Source of the DNA: an uncultured beta proteobacterium
GTDB taxonomy: Bacteria > Pseudomonadota > Gammaproteobacteria > Burkholderiales > Burkholderiaceae_C
Direction: 5' to 3'
Assembly: GCA_903828235.1 (NCBI GenBank)
Contig: CAIKLM010000105.1
Coordinates: forward strand, 1-51,584
DNA length: 51,584 nt
Position numbers and translations under genes: made by a program. Under the pieces are notes generated by a model. That model ran no database searches. It was not told the origin of the DNA and worked only from the letters and a program-made list of their open reading frames with translations. Shown here one piece after another: positions 43,523 to 51,584 of the stretch (positions within the stretch are counted from its first letter, which is position 1; every line of letters starts with the position of its first letter).

Positions 43523-44976
43523 GTCGGGACCTCGATGTGCTGCCACAGCCGCATCACGGCGTAGGCGCGCCAGGGGCGCCAGGGTTCGGCTTGCGCCAGG
43601 AGCTCGGCACGGTCGCGTGTGCCGAGGGCGTTCATCAGGCCGATGTCGGCCACCGGCCAGGCGTCGGGCCAGGCCAGCGCACGCATCGCGATCACCTGTG
43701 CCGTCCAGTCGCCGATGCCGGGCAGGGCGACGAGGGTGGCCCGTGTGTCGTCGACCGAGGCGCCGTGCTCGAGCCGCAGCCGGCCCTCGACCAGCGCCTG
43801 CGCGAGTGCCTGCAGCGCCTTCACGCGCTGGCGCACGATGCCCAGCGTGCCGATGTCTTCGGCACTCGCCGCCGCGAGGGTGGCCGCGCTCGGGAAGAGG
43901 CGCGTCAGGCCCTCGAAGGGCGTGTCGATGGGTTCGCCGAAGCGCTGCACCAGCCGCGCCGCCAGTGTGCGCGCGGCCTTCACCGTGACCTGCTGGCCGA
44001 GGATGACGCGGGCCGCCGTCTCGAAGGCGTCCAGCGTGCCCGGCAGGCGCAGGCCCGGGCGCGGCGGCAGCGGCAGTTGCGCCAGCACGGGGTCGATGCG
44101 CGCCGGGTCGGCGTCCAGGTCGAAGGCGTGGCGCACGCGGCGGATCACGGCGCCCAGCACCGGGCTCAGGTTGTCGCTGGTGCGAAGCCGAAGCTCGTCG
44201 CGCCCCGGTTGGAGCTGCACCTCGATCCAGCCGCGGCGCGGTGCCGTGCCCTCAGCCGCCGGCCAGGCCAGCGTGCGGCGCAACAGGCCGTGCGCCACGT
44301 CGACCTGCTCCACGCCTTCGAGCTGCCGCCGCGCGAAGAAGCCGAACAGCGCCTCGGCATCCAGCGGCGGGCGGTAGGCCAGGCGCAGGCCCTGCGCCGC
44401 GGTGCCGGCGGGCTTGTCGTGCCGCAACTGCGTGGGCTGCAGCCGGTAGTGCTCCGCAAACGCCGCGTTGAAGCGCCGCAGGCTCTCGAAGCCGCTGGCC
44501 AATGCCACCTGCGTGACGGGCATCGCGGTGTCGGTGAGCAGCTGCTTGGCCAGCAACAGGCGCTGCGTCGTCAGCCAGGCCAGCGGCGAGACGCCATGCG
44601 CGGCCATGAAGATGCGGCGCAGGTGGCGGTCGGTCACGCCCAGGCGCGTGGCCAGTGCCGGCAGCCGCAGCGGCTCGCCCGCGCGCACGGCGTGTTCGAT
44701 GGCGCGCGCGGCGGCATCGGCCAGCGTGGCCGAGCTGTCCATCGCCGACAACCCCGGTGCGATCTCGGGCCGGCACTTCAGGCAGGGCCGGAACGTGGCG
44801 GCCTCGGCGCGCTCGCGCGTGGCGAAGAAGCGGCAGTTCTCCAGGCGCGGCGTGCGCACGCGGCACACCGGCCGGCAGTAGATGCCGGTGCTGGTGACGC
44901 CCACGAACAAGCGCCCGTCGAAGCGCGCATCGCGGGCCTTCAGCGCAAGGTAGGAAGCGTTGTCGTCGAGCACCAT
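43519..44976 (-). CDS. Ada N-domain / AraC / AlkA 3-methyladenine glycosylase fusion
   Basis: 485 residues. The N-terminal Ada methylphosphotriester domain has zinc cysteines C34, C38, C65 and C68 (IYCRPVC, CLKC). An AraC-type HTH occupies about 85-190 (ALASGFESLRRFNAAFAEHYR). The AlkA domain has a helix-hairpin-helix LVALPGIGDWTAQVIAMRA and the catalytic Asp in VADIGL. It should sense DNA methylation, activate transcription and excise alkylated bases. The O6-methyltransferase half of classical Ada is supplied by the separate ogt gene downstream. Confidence 0.94.
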   Translation of the reverse strand: MVLDDNASYLALKARDARFDGRLFVGVTSTGIYCRPVCRVRTPRLENCRFFATRERAEAATFRPCLKCRPEIAPGLSAMDSSATLADAAARAIEHAVRAGEPLRLPALATRLGVTDRHLRRIFMAAHGVSPLAWLTTQRLLLAKQLLTDTAMPVTQVALASGFESLRRFNAAFAEHYRLQPTQLRHDKPAGTAAQGLRLAYRPPLDAEALFGFFARRQLEGVEQVDVAHGLLRRTLAWPAAEGTAPRRGWIEVQLQPGRDELRLRTSDNLSPVLGAVIRRVRHAFDLDADPARIDPVLAQLPLPPRPGLRLPGTLDAFETAARVILGQQVTVKAARTLAARLVQRFGEPIDTPFEGLTRLFPSAATLAAASAEDIGTLGIVRQRVKALQALAQALVEGRLRLEHGASVDDTRATLVALPGIGDWTAQVIAMRALAWPDAWPVADIGLMNALGTRDRAELLAQAEPWRPWRAYAVMRLWQHIEVPT

Positions 44977-45052
44977 GCCGGCATTGTCGCCACCGGCGCG
45001 GCGCCGACTCGCCGTTTCCGGACCTGTCAGTCCGCGGCCACCCGGCCGGCGT

Positions 45053-45397
45053 TCAATGCGGCGACAGCAGCTTCAGCCCCACGATGCCCAGCACGATCAG
45101 CCCCACACAGGCGATGCGCGCCAGGCCCGCAGGCTCGCTGAAGAACACGATGCCGAAGATGAACGCGCCCACAGCGCCGATGCCTACCCACACCGGGTAG
45201 GCCGTGCCCGCCGGCAGCAGCTTCATCGCCAGGCCCAGCAGCCAGAAGCTCAGGCCCGCGGCCACCATCGTGGCCACGGCCCAGCCGGGCCTGGTGAAGC
45301 CGGCGGAGGCCTTCATCGTCATCACCCACACCACTTCCAGCAGGCCGGCCAGCAGCAGCAGGGTCCAGGCCAGGCCGGGGGTCATGGTCAGCGTCAT
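45053..45397 (-). CDS. Small multidrug resistance transporter, SugE/Gdx-like
   Basis: 114 residues from ATG 45397, four membrane segments. The conserved glutamate is E21 in LLEVVW. GTAYPVWVGIGAVGAFIFGIVFFSEPA is typical of the SugE/Gdx branch, many of which export guanidinium, and less so of EmrE drug pumps. It is 25 bases after the response regulator gene on the same strand; that gap is too short for a guanidine riboswitch. Confidence 0.9.
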   Translation of the reverse strand: MTLTMTPGLAWTLLLLAGLLEVVWVMTMKASAGFTRPGWAVATMVAAGLSFWLLGLAMKLLPAGTAYPVWVGIGAVGAFIFGIVFFSEPAGLARIACVGLIVLGIVGLKLLSPH

Positions 45398-45422
45398 CGT
45401 CGCGGCTCCTTGGGGGTGGGCG

Positions 45423-46199
45423 TTACATGGACTTGAAGAGGTGCACATAGGCGCGGCTCACCGGCAGCTCCTGCGCGTGGCCCTTGATGCGCAGGTAAAG
45501 GCGGCTGGCTTCGTCGCGCCGCGTGCCGGCCAGGTGGCGCAGGTTGACGACGGTGCTGCGGTGCGCCTGCACGAAGTCGGCCGGGTCGAGCTGCTGCACC
45601 AGCTCGGCGATGGGGCTGCGGATGAGCAGCTCGCGGTCGGCCGTGCGCACGCAGGTGTACTTGTCGTCGGCCTGGAAGAACAGCACGTCTTCCACCGCCA
45701 CCTGGTGCATCAGCTCGCCCTGGCTGGCGCGCACCCAGCGCAGGCGCTCGGGCTGCTGCGGCGGGTTCGATGCCGCCGGCAGCAGCCGCTGCAGTGCCGC
45801 CAGCAGCGGCACGCCGTCGAGCCCGGCCGTGGCCTCGGGCGCGGCCAGCGCCTTCTGCACACGCTGCACCGTGGCCGCCAGGCGCTCGGCCCGGATCGGC
45901 TTGAGCACGTAGTCCAGCGCCTCGTGCTCGAAGGCCTGCACCGCGTACTCGTCATAGGCCGTCACGAAGACCACGCGCGTGCGGCCCTCGATGCCCTGCG
46001 CCACCTCCAGGCCCGTGAGGCCGGGCATCTGGATGTCGAGAAAGGCCACGTCGGGCTGCAGCGCCGCGATGCGCTCGGCGGCCTCTTCGCCATGGCGCGC
46101 GGTGTGCACGATCTGCAGCCCGGGCCACAGGCGCGCGAGTTCGGCCGCCAGCGCGCGGGCCAGGTGGGGCTCGTCGTCGGCGATCAGGCAGGTGGTCAT
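45423..46199 (-). CDS. LytTR response regulator (AlgR/LytT-like)
   Basis: 258 residues. The receiver domain (1-120) has phosphoacceptor D55 in VAFLDIQMPG and K in YVLKPI. The LytTR DNA-binding domain runs from about 150 (VEDVLFFQADDKYTCVRT ... DFVQAHRSTVVNLRHL). Such regulators bind two direct repeats about two helical turns apart. The start overlaps the kinase stop by 4 bases. Confidence 0.93.
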   Translation of the reverse strand: MTTCLIADDEPHLARALAAELARLWPGLQIVHTARHGEEAAERIAALQPDVAFLDIQMPGLTGLEVAQGIEGRTRVVFVTAYDEYAVQAFEHEALDYVLKPIRAERLAATVQRVQKALAAPEATAGLDGVPLLAALQRLLPAASNPPQQPERLRWVRASQGELMHQVAVEDVLFFQADDKYTCVRTADRELLIRSPIAELVQQLDPADFVQAHRSTVVNLRHLAGTRRDEASRLYLRIKGHAQELPVSRAYVHLFKSM

Positions 46200-47338
46200 G
46201 GCGTGGCGGGATGCAAGGGGATGGTGATGCGCGACAACGTGCCTCGCTGACTGCCGGGCGCCGGCACCACATCGAGCTGCGCCTCGGGGCCGTAGCGGGC
46301 CTTCAGCCGCTCGCGGATGTTGTTCAGCGCCAGGCCGTTGCCGCGGCGCGCGCCGGGCCGCGGCGGGGCGCCCAAGCCGCGGCCGTCGTCCTGCACTTCC
46401 AGGCAAAGGGTCGTGCCTTGCAGCTGCGCGCGCACCCACACCGTGCCGCCGTCGATGTTGGGCTCCAGGCCGTGCATCACGGCATTCTCGACCAGCGGCT
46501 GCAGCAGCAGCGGCGGCAGTGGGTGGCGGCGCGCCGCCTCGTCGGCGCTGATCTCGAAGCGCAGCCGGTCTTCCATGCGCCCCTGCAGCAGCTGCAGGTA
46601 GCTCTGCGCCAGATCGAGCTCCTGCGCCACGGTGCTGCTCTCGCTGCGCATGCTGCCCAGGCTGACACGCAGGTAGTCGGTGAAGCTGGCCAGCATCTGC
46701 TTGGCCTTGGGCAGGTCGTGGTCCATCAGGCTGTGCACGTTGGCCAGCGTGTTGAACAGGAAGTGCGGCTCGATCTGCGCCTGCAGCAGCCGCAGCTGCG
46801 CCTCTTGCGCCTGGCGCTTGAGCTGCTCCTCGTACCACTGCTGCCAGGCCCACAGGCCCCAGATCACGCTGGCGAAGACGGCGAAGATGGCCACCGAGAT
46901 CCAGCTGCGCTGCGGCGCCCAGTCGACGCGGCCGACGCCCGGCAGCTGCCCCAGCAGCAAGAAGGCCAGCAGCAGGCCCAGGGCCACGCAGAGCATCGAG
47001 CTCATGGCGTAGAACACGTTCACCCACAGGCCGGGTTCGCCGTTCACCCAGGCCAGGAAGCGGTCGGACGCCAGCCGCTCGATGGCGGTGTAGACGACAT
47101 GGAAGACGATGCCGATGATCAGCGCGGTCAGCAGCAGCGGCAGGGCGATCTCGACAAGCTGCCGAGTCGAGGGCACGCGGCCGCTGAACACGACGGCCAC
47201 CACCGTGAGCCCCAGGCCCCAGGCCAGCGACACCAGCCCCGTCATCACCCACATCGCCCACTCGGGCGCGGCGTGCTGGCGGCGCAGCTTGAAGAAGTCC
47301 TGGCGGGCCAGGCGCAGGGTGGCAAAGAAGGTCTCCAT
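46196..47338 (-). CDS. LytS/FimS-like sensor histidine kinase
   Basis: 380 residues from ATG 47338. Four hydrophobic segments (about 31-51, 65-85, 109-130, 148-165). The His_kinase domain has phosphoacceptor H192 in QIEPHFLFNTLANVHSL, N-box LLLQPLVENAVMHGLEP and the ATP-lid region DDGRGLG ... NGLALNNIRERL. It is a membrane sensor without a recognisable ligand domain. It is divergent from a phosphomannomutase gene; in Pseudomonas the related FimS-AlgR pair controls algC. Confidence 0.92.
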   Translation of the reverse strand: METFFATLRLARQDFFKLRRQHAAPEWAMWVMTGLVSLAWGLGLTVVAVVFSGRVPSTRQLVEIALPLLLTALIIGIVFHVVYTAIERLASDRFLAWVNGEPGLWVNVFYAMSSMLCVALGLLLAFLLLGQLPGVGRVDWAPQRSWISVAIFAVFASVIWGLWAWQQWYEEQLKRQAQEAQLRLLQAQIEPHFLFNTLANVHSLMDHDLPKAKQMLASFTDYLRVSLGSMRSESSTVAQELDLAQSYLQLLQGRMEDRLRFEISADEAARRHPLPPLLLQPLVENAVMHGLEPNIDGGTVWVRAQLQGTTLCLEVQDDGRGLGAPPRPGARRGNGLALNNIRERLKARYGPEAQLDVVPAPGSQRGTLSRITIPLHPATP

Positions 47339-47387
47339 GGGCCGGCAGTCTAGGTACCCCGGCCCGGCGTGCCGCTGCCGGGGCGAT

Positions 47388-47420
47388 GGATCGACAGCCC
47401 AGGCGGCGGATCGACAGCCC
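47388..47420. promoter_or_regulatory. Direct repeats between the LytS-like kinase and phosphomannomutase genes
   Basis: GGATCGACAGCCC occurs twice, at 47388-47400 and 47408-47420, exactly 20 bases apart. LytTR proteins recognise paired direct repeats about 21 bases apart. A -10-like TACAAT (47437-47442) for the rightward gene lies just downstream. Confidence 0.5.
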
Positions 47421-47477
47421 GCGGGGCTGCCCTTCCTACAATCGCCCGATTCCGAGCCACCAACCCACATCCCGCCC

Positions 47478-48881
47478 ATGCGCATCGACCCGAGCATCTT
47501 CAAGGCCTACGACATCCGCGGCATCGTCGGCAGGAACGTCGACGAGGCCTTCGCCGAGCACCTGGGCCGCGCCTTCGGCAGCGAGGCGCGCGCCGCCGGC
47601 GAGAAGGCCGTGGCCGTGGGCCGCGACGGGCGCCTGTCGGGCCCCGGCCTGGCCGCGGCGCTGGTGCGCGGGCTGCAGAGCACGGGCCTCGACGTCGTCG
47701 ACCTGGGGCCGGTGACGACGCCCATGCTGTACTACGTGGCCGCCACGCGCGGCCGCCACGGCTGCACCAGCGGCATCCAGGTCACCGGCAGCCACAACCC
47801 GAAGGACTACAACGGCTTCAAGATGGTGATGGCCGGCCGCGCCATCTACGGCGAGGACATCCAGAAGCTGAAGCGCCGCATCGAGGCCGAGGACTACACG
47901 GTGGCCAAGGGCCGCAGCGCGCGCATGGACATCGGCGCCGAGTACGCCGCGCGCATCACCGGCGACTGCCGCCTGGCGCGGCCCATGAAGGTGGTGGTCG
48001 ACAGCGGCAACGGCATCCCCGGCGCCAGCGCGCCCGGCATCCTGCGCGCGCTGGGCTGCGAGGTCATCGACCTGTACAGCAGGGTCGACGGCGACTTCCC
48101 CAACCACCACCCCGACCCGAGCAAGCCCGAGAACCTGGAGATGCTCAAGGCCGTGGTGCACGCCACCGGTGCCGAGATCGGCCTGGCCTTCGACGGCGAC
48201 GGCGACCGCCTGGGCGTGGTCACCGCCGGCGGCAACATCATCTACCCCGACCGCCAGATCATGCTGTTTGCGCGCGACATCCTGGCGCGGCACCCGGGCG
48301 CGCAGATCATCTACGACGTCAAGTGCAGCCAGCGCCTGCCGGCGGCCATCCGCGAGGCCGGCGGCCGGCCGCTGCTGTGGAAGACCGGCCACTCCCTGAT
48401 CAAGGCCAAGCTCAAGGAGACCGGCGCGCCCTTCGCCGGCGAGATGAGCGGCCACCTGTTCTTCGGCGAGCGCTGGTACGGCTTCGACGACGCCATGTAC
48501 ACGGCGGCGCGCCTGCTGGAGATCCTGTCGCGCCAGGCCGACCCCAGCGCCTTCCTCGACGCGCTGCCCACCAGCTACTCCACGCCCGAGCTGAACGTGG
48601 CCTGCGCCGAGGGCGAGCACCACGCCGTGGTGGCCGAGCTGCTGGCGCGCGTGGCCGACGGCCGGCTGGCCTTCGAGGGCGGCGAGGTCGGCACCATCGA
48701 CGGCCTGCGCGTGGACTTCGCCGACGGCTTCGGCCTCATCCGCGGCAGCAACACCACGCCGGTGCTGGTGCTGCGCTTCGAGGGCCACACGCCCGAGGCG
48801 CTGCAGCGCATCCAGGAGCGCTTCATGCAGGTGCTGCGCAGCGTCAAGCCCGACGCCGTGGTGGGCGCCTCGGCGCACTGA
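47478..48881 (+). CDS. Phosphomannomutase/phosphoglucomutase
   Basis: 467 residues, AlgC/ManB type. The phosphoserine is S105 in TGSHNPKDYNG, the Mg loop is DGDGDR (239-244), sugar-binding GEMSGH (321-326), and the phosphate-binding RGSNTTP lies near the C-terminus. Interconverts mannose-6-P/mannose-1-P and glucose-6-P/glucose-1-P for LPS and exopolysaccharide. It lies upstream of the Kdo transferase gene, which supports an envelope role. Confidence 0.95.
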   Translation: MRIDPSIFKAYDIRGIVGRNVDEAFAEHLGRAFGSEARAAGEKAVAVGRDGRLSGPGLAAALVRGLQSTGLDVVDLGPVTTPMLYYVAATRGRHGCTSGIQVTGSHNPKDYNGFKMVMAGRAIYGEDIQKLKRRIEAEDYTVAKGRSARMDIGAEYAARITGDCRLARPMKVVVDSGNGIPGASAPGILRALGCEVIDLYSRVDGDFPNHHPDPSKPENLEMLKAVVHATGAEIGLAFDGDGDRLGVVTAGGNIIYPDRQIMLFARDILARHPGAQIIYDVKCSQRLPAAIREAGGRPLLWKTGHSLIKAKLKETGAPFAGEMSGHLFFGERWYGFDDAMYTAARLLEILSRQADPSAFLDALPTSYSTPELNVACAEGEHHAVVAELLARVADGRLAFEGGEVGTIDGLRVDFADGFGLIRGSNTTPVLVLRFEGHTPEALQRIQERFMQVLRSVKPDAVVGASAH

Positions 48882-48945
48882 CGGCCGGCCCGCCCGTTCG
48901 CCCCGAGCCTGCCTGGGGGCGGCGCCGAGCCCGCCAAAGCGGCCG

Positions 48946-50220
48946 ATGACCGAGACCCTGCTGCGCACCGCCTACGCCCTGGCGTTGCGCCTGGCCACGC
49001 CGGCCTACCTGGCGCGGCTGTGGTGGCGCGGCCGGCGCGAGCCGGGCTATCGCGAGCACCTGGCCGAGCGCCTGGGCTTCGGCCCGGCCGAGGCGCCGGG
49101 CCGCGTCTGGATCCACGCCGTCTCGCTGGGCGAGACCAAGGCCGCGGAGCCGCTGATCGCCGCGCTGCGCGCGCGCGATCCAGCGCTGCGGCTGCTGCTC
49201 ACGCACGGCACGGCCACCGGCCGCGCCGCCGCGCGCGCGCTGTTGCGCGAGGGCGACCGGGCCTGCTGGCAGCCCTGGGACACGCCGGGCGCCGTGCGCC
49301 GCTTCCTGGCCCGCCACCGGCCGGCGGTGGGCGTGGTGATGGAGACCGAGGTCTGGCCCGTGCTGCTGCACGAGGCCGCCCGCGCCGGCGTGCCGATGCT
49401 GCTGGCCAATGCCCGCTTGAGCGAGCGCAGCGCGCGCAAGGGCCGGCGCCTGGCGGCGCTGATGCACCCGGCGCTGGCCCGCTTCGACGCCGTGCTGGCG
49501 CAGACCGAGGCCGACGCCGCGCGCCTGCGCGGCAGCGGCGCGCGCGCCGTGCGGGTGGCGGGCAACCTCAAGTTCGAGATCACGGTCAGCGGCGAACGGC
49601 TGGCGCGCGGCGCGGCGTGGAAGGCGGCGCTCGGCCGCCCGGTGGTGCTGGCGGCCGTCACGCGCGAGGGCGAGGAGGCCGCGCTGCTGGCGGCCTGGCG
49701 CGCGGCGCCGCGCGGCGAGGCGCTGCTCGTCGTGGTGCCGCGCCACCCGCAGCGCTTCGACGAGGTGGCGGCCCTGGTGGCCGGCGCTGGCTTCACGCTG
49801 GCCCGCCGCAGCGGCTTTGCCGGCGATGCCCCGGCGGGCGAGGCGCTGCGCGCCGAGGTCTGGCTCGGCGACAGCCTGGGCGAGATGCCGGCCTGGTACG
49901 CGCTGGCCGACGTGGCGCTGCTCGGCGGCAGCTTCGCGCCGCTGGGCGGCCAGAACCTGATCGAGGCCGCGGCCTGCGGCTGCCCGCTGCTGATGGGGCC
50001 GCACACCTTCAACTTCGCGCAGGCGGCCGAGCTGGCGATCGAGGCCGGCGCCGCCCGGCGGGTGGACGATGTCGGGGCGGCCGTGTCGCAGGCGCTGCGC
50101 CTGCTGCACGACGGCCCTGCACGGCAGGCCATGGCCGACGCCGGCCGTGCCTTCGCCGCGGCGCACCGCGGGGCCGCGGCGCGCATGGCCGAGGCCGTGC
50201 TGGCGGCGCGCCGCGCCTGA
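48946..50220 (+). CDS. waaA: 3-deoxy-D-manno-octulosonic acid (Kdo) transferase
   Basis: 424 residues, GT30. The N-terminal membrane-associated segment (1-27) is followed by WIHAVSLGETKAAEPL with the catalytic glutamate E63, then the acceptor and donor domains (GNLKFE, VVPRHPQRF, GGSFAPLGGQNLIEAAACGCPLLMGPHTFNF). Adds Kdo from CMP-Kdo to lipid IVA at the cytosolic face of the inner membrane. 64 bases after the phosphomannomutase gene. Confidence 0.96.
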   Translation: MTETLLRTAYALALRLATPAYLARLWWRGRREPGYREHLAERLGFGPAEAPGRVWIHAVSLGETKAAEPLIAALRARDPALRLLLTHGTATGRAAARALLREGDRACWQPWDTPGAVRRFLARHRPAVGVVMETEVWPVLLHEAARAGVPMLLANARLSERSARKGRRLAALMHPALARFDAVLAQTEADAARLRGSGARAVRVAGNLKFEITVSGERLARGAAWKAALGRPVVLAAVTREGEEAALLAAWRAAPRGEALLVVVPRHPQRFDEVAALVAGAGFTLARRSGFAGDAPAGEALRAEVWLGDSLGEMPAWYALADVALLGGSFAPLGGQNLIEAAACGCPLLMGPHTFNFAQAAELAIEAGAARRVDDVGAAVSQALRLLHDGPARQAMADAGRAFAAAHRGAAARMAEAVLAARRA

Positions 50221-50247
50221 GGCGGCCCCGCGCTGCGGCGCGGGTTG

Positions 50248-51441
50248 TCAGGCCTTCAGCAGCGGCAGCATCGCCAGCCCGCCCGAGCCCGGCATCACCT
50301 GGGCATCGAGCGCGGCGCGCGGCACGCGCAGGTGCTCGGCCATCACGGTGCGGAACACGGCGCGCAGGTCGGTGGTGACGCGCAGGTCGCGGCCCTCGAA
50401 GCGCTGCGCGCGGGCCAGGCCCGGCCAGTCGGCCAGCACGCGGCCGCCACGCACCGCGCCGCCCAGCACGAAGGCGGCGCCGCCGGTGCCGTGGTCGGTG
50501 CCCAGCGTGCCGTTGACGGCGACCTCGCGGCCGAACTCGGTGGCCACGACGACGACCGTGCGGTCCCAGGTGCCGCCGGCCTGCAGGCCGCTGCGCAGCG
50601 CCTCGAGCGTGGCGTCGAGCGTGCGCAGGTTGTTGCTGGTGGCGCCGTTGGGCGCGCCCTGGTTGGCGTGGGAATCCCAGCCCGGCATGTCCAGCACGGC
50701 CACGGTGGCGCCGCGCTGCACGAACTCGGCCGCGCGGGCGGCCAGGCCGACGACGGGCCGCCGGGCGGGGCCGGGCCCTGCCGCCATGCTGGCGGGCATG
50801 GGCGCGGTCATGGCGCCGGCCATGGCGGGGTCCTCGCGCAGGCCCCGGGCCCGGGCCAGCGCGGTGGCCAGGGCGGGGTCGGCCTGCCACAGCGCGGCCA
50901 GGCGGTTGACGAGGTCGGTGTCGGGCTCGGGCAGGGGCGAGGGCGCCCAGGTGTCCACGCCCGCCGCACCGCGCAGCACCAGCGGCACCGCGGTGTCCAG
51001 CGCCACGGCGCGCCCGCCGGCCATGTGCGGCAGCGCGCGCGCCAGCCAGCCGCTGGCCAGCTCGTGCGGCCGCGTGCCGCCGTGCTCGAGCACGTTCTGG
51101 GCGTCGAAGTGGCTGCGCTCGCGGTAGGGCAGGCCGGTGGCGTGCACCACCAGCAATTCGCCCTTGCCGTGCAGGGCGTGCAGCTGGGGCAGCAGCGGGT
51201 GCAGCGCGAAGGGGCCGTCCAGCGGCCGTGGCGGCGCATCGAAGGCGTCGAAGTTCGCCAGCGGGCCGCGGGCCTCGGCGAAGGCCGGGTCGCCGGGCAC
51301 GGGCACGGCGCTCAGGCCGTCGAGGCCGCCGCGCAGCAGCACGAGCACGAAGCGCGGTGCGTCGGCGTGCTGGGCGCGCACGGGCGCGACGGCCAGCGAG
51401 GCGGTGGCCAGCAGCAGCTGGCGGCGATTGAGGCGGTGCAT
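50248..51441 (-). CDS. DUF1501 family exported protein
   Basis: 397 residues. A Tat-type signal LNRRQLLLATASLAVAPVRAQ is followed by VLVLLRGGLDGLS, the sulfatase-like DUF1501 core, GWDSHANQGAP and VVVVATEFGRE with the metal-ligand pattern of the alkaline-phosphatase superfamily. Function unknown. It always seems to go with DUF1800, whose 3' end lies just upstream here. Confidence 0.92.
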   Translation of the reverse strand: MHRLNRRQLLLATASLAVAPVRAQHADAPRFVLVLLRGGLDGLSAVPVPGDPAFAEARGPLANFDAFDAPPRPLDGPFALHPLLPQLHALHGKGELLVVHATGLPYRERSHFDAQNVLEHGGTRPHELASGWLARALPHMAGGRAVALDTAVPLVLRGAAGVDTWAPSPLPEPDTDLVNRLAALWQADPALATALARARGLREDPAMAGAMTAPMPASMAAGPGPARRPVVGLAARAAEFVQRGATVAVLDMPGWDSHANQGAPNGATSNNLRTLDATLEALRSGLQAGGTWDRTVVVVATEFGREVAVNGTLGTDHGTGGAAFVLGGAVRGGRVLADWPGLARAQRFEGRDLRVTTDLRAVFRTVMAEHLRVPRAALDAQVMPGSGGLAMLPLLKA

Positions 51442-51455
51442 CGTCGCTCCCCGGT

Positions 51456-51584
51456 TCAGCGGCGCTGGAATTCGGGCGCCAGCAGCAGCAGCGCCACGGC
51501 CTGCGCGCCGTCGGCGGCGCGCTCGAGCTGCTGGCGCGTGGCCGCGGTCAGCCGCGGGCCCAGGCTGGCCTCGGCCACGGCGCG
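51456..51584 (-). CDS. DUF1800 family protein, C-terminal end only
   Basis: The last 42 codons before a TGA; the gene continues past the right edge. The end (AVALLLLAPEFQRR) matches the usual DUF1800 C-terminus (LLLASPEFQ). It is 14 bases upstream of DUF1501 in the same direction, the conserved DUF1800-DUF1501 operon. Confidence 0.8.
   Translation of the reverse strand, partial: RAVAEASLGPRLTAATRQQLERAADGAQAVALLLLAPEFQRR

Noticed and set aside
45398..45422. Guanidine riboswitch before the SugE/Gdx-like gene
   Set aside because: Only 25 bases separate it from the upstream gene, too short for any known guanidine riboswitch.

Overview
The window is about 51.6 kb of very GC-rich (roughly 70% or more), densely packed chromosomal DNA. 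Gene content and order (dedD-cvpA-purF-metZ-gltX, class-II-type cox genes, flavocytochrome c sulfide dehydrogenase, Ada/AlkA fusion, cytochrome c4) suggest a betaproteobacterium of the Burkholderiales, close to the Rubrivivax/Leptothrix/Methylibium group. That placement is inferred from family recognition, not from a search. I see no insertion sequence, integrase, phage gene or CRISPR array.

Layout. 1-5124: end of a SPOR-domain protein, cvpA, purF, metZ and gltX, one compact rightward block. 5190-5586: tRNA-Ala, tRNA-Glu and tRNA-Asp with a sigma70-like promoter and a strong terminator. 5625-13416: mixed metabolism (aldehyde dehydrogenase, lipoprotein esterase, ammonium transporter plus a small unknown gene, zinc alcohol dehydrogenase, MaoC-like hydratase, acyl-CoA dehydrogenase). 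13456-15805: a sulfide dehydrogenase pair (cytochrome c plus flavoprotein) downstream of a cation-efflux gene that carries an internal deletion and frameshift. 15866-22586: a lipid cluster with a PlcP-type metallophosphoesterase, a GT28/MGDG-synthase-like glycosyltransferase, phosphatidylserine decarboxylase, a class III aminotransferase with an N-terminal hydrophobic segment, an integral membrane protein and a GT4 glycosyltransferase. 22770-24177: HD-GYP phosphodiesterase and tRNA-Arg. 24195-35248 (leftward): tamB, tamA, a VWA protein, an S9 peptidase, a GNAT enzyme and a MoxR ATPase. 35322-42092 (rightward): cytochrome c4 and a form II carbon-monoxide-dehydrogenase-like coxSLM-D-E cluster. 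42084-47338 (leftward): an alkylation-repair operon with a DMT exporter, an SMR exporter and a LytS/LytT-type two-component system. 47478-51584: phosphomannomutase/phosphoglucomutase, Kdo transferase, and a DUF1501/DUF1800 pair running off the right edge.

Most interesting region: the lipid cluster at 15.9-22.6 kb. Each of its intergenic regions contains Pho-box-like heptamers (C-T-G-T-C-A-Y type) repeated at 11-bp steps. With PlcP, which in other bacteria frees diacylglycerol from phospholipids during phosphate starvation, and two glycosyltransferases, this suggests a PhoB-controlled membrane-lipid remodelling locus. The aminotransferase and the membrane protein would then be unexplained members, possibly making an unusual amino- or glycolipid. 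The enzyme families are read from the sequence. The regulation and the pathway are inference.

Redox theme: flavocytochrome c (sulfide), form II CODH-like hydroxylase and cytochrome c4 suggest a facultatively lithotrophic or versatile respiratory lifestyle.
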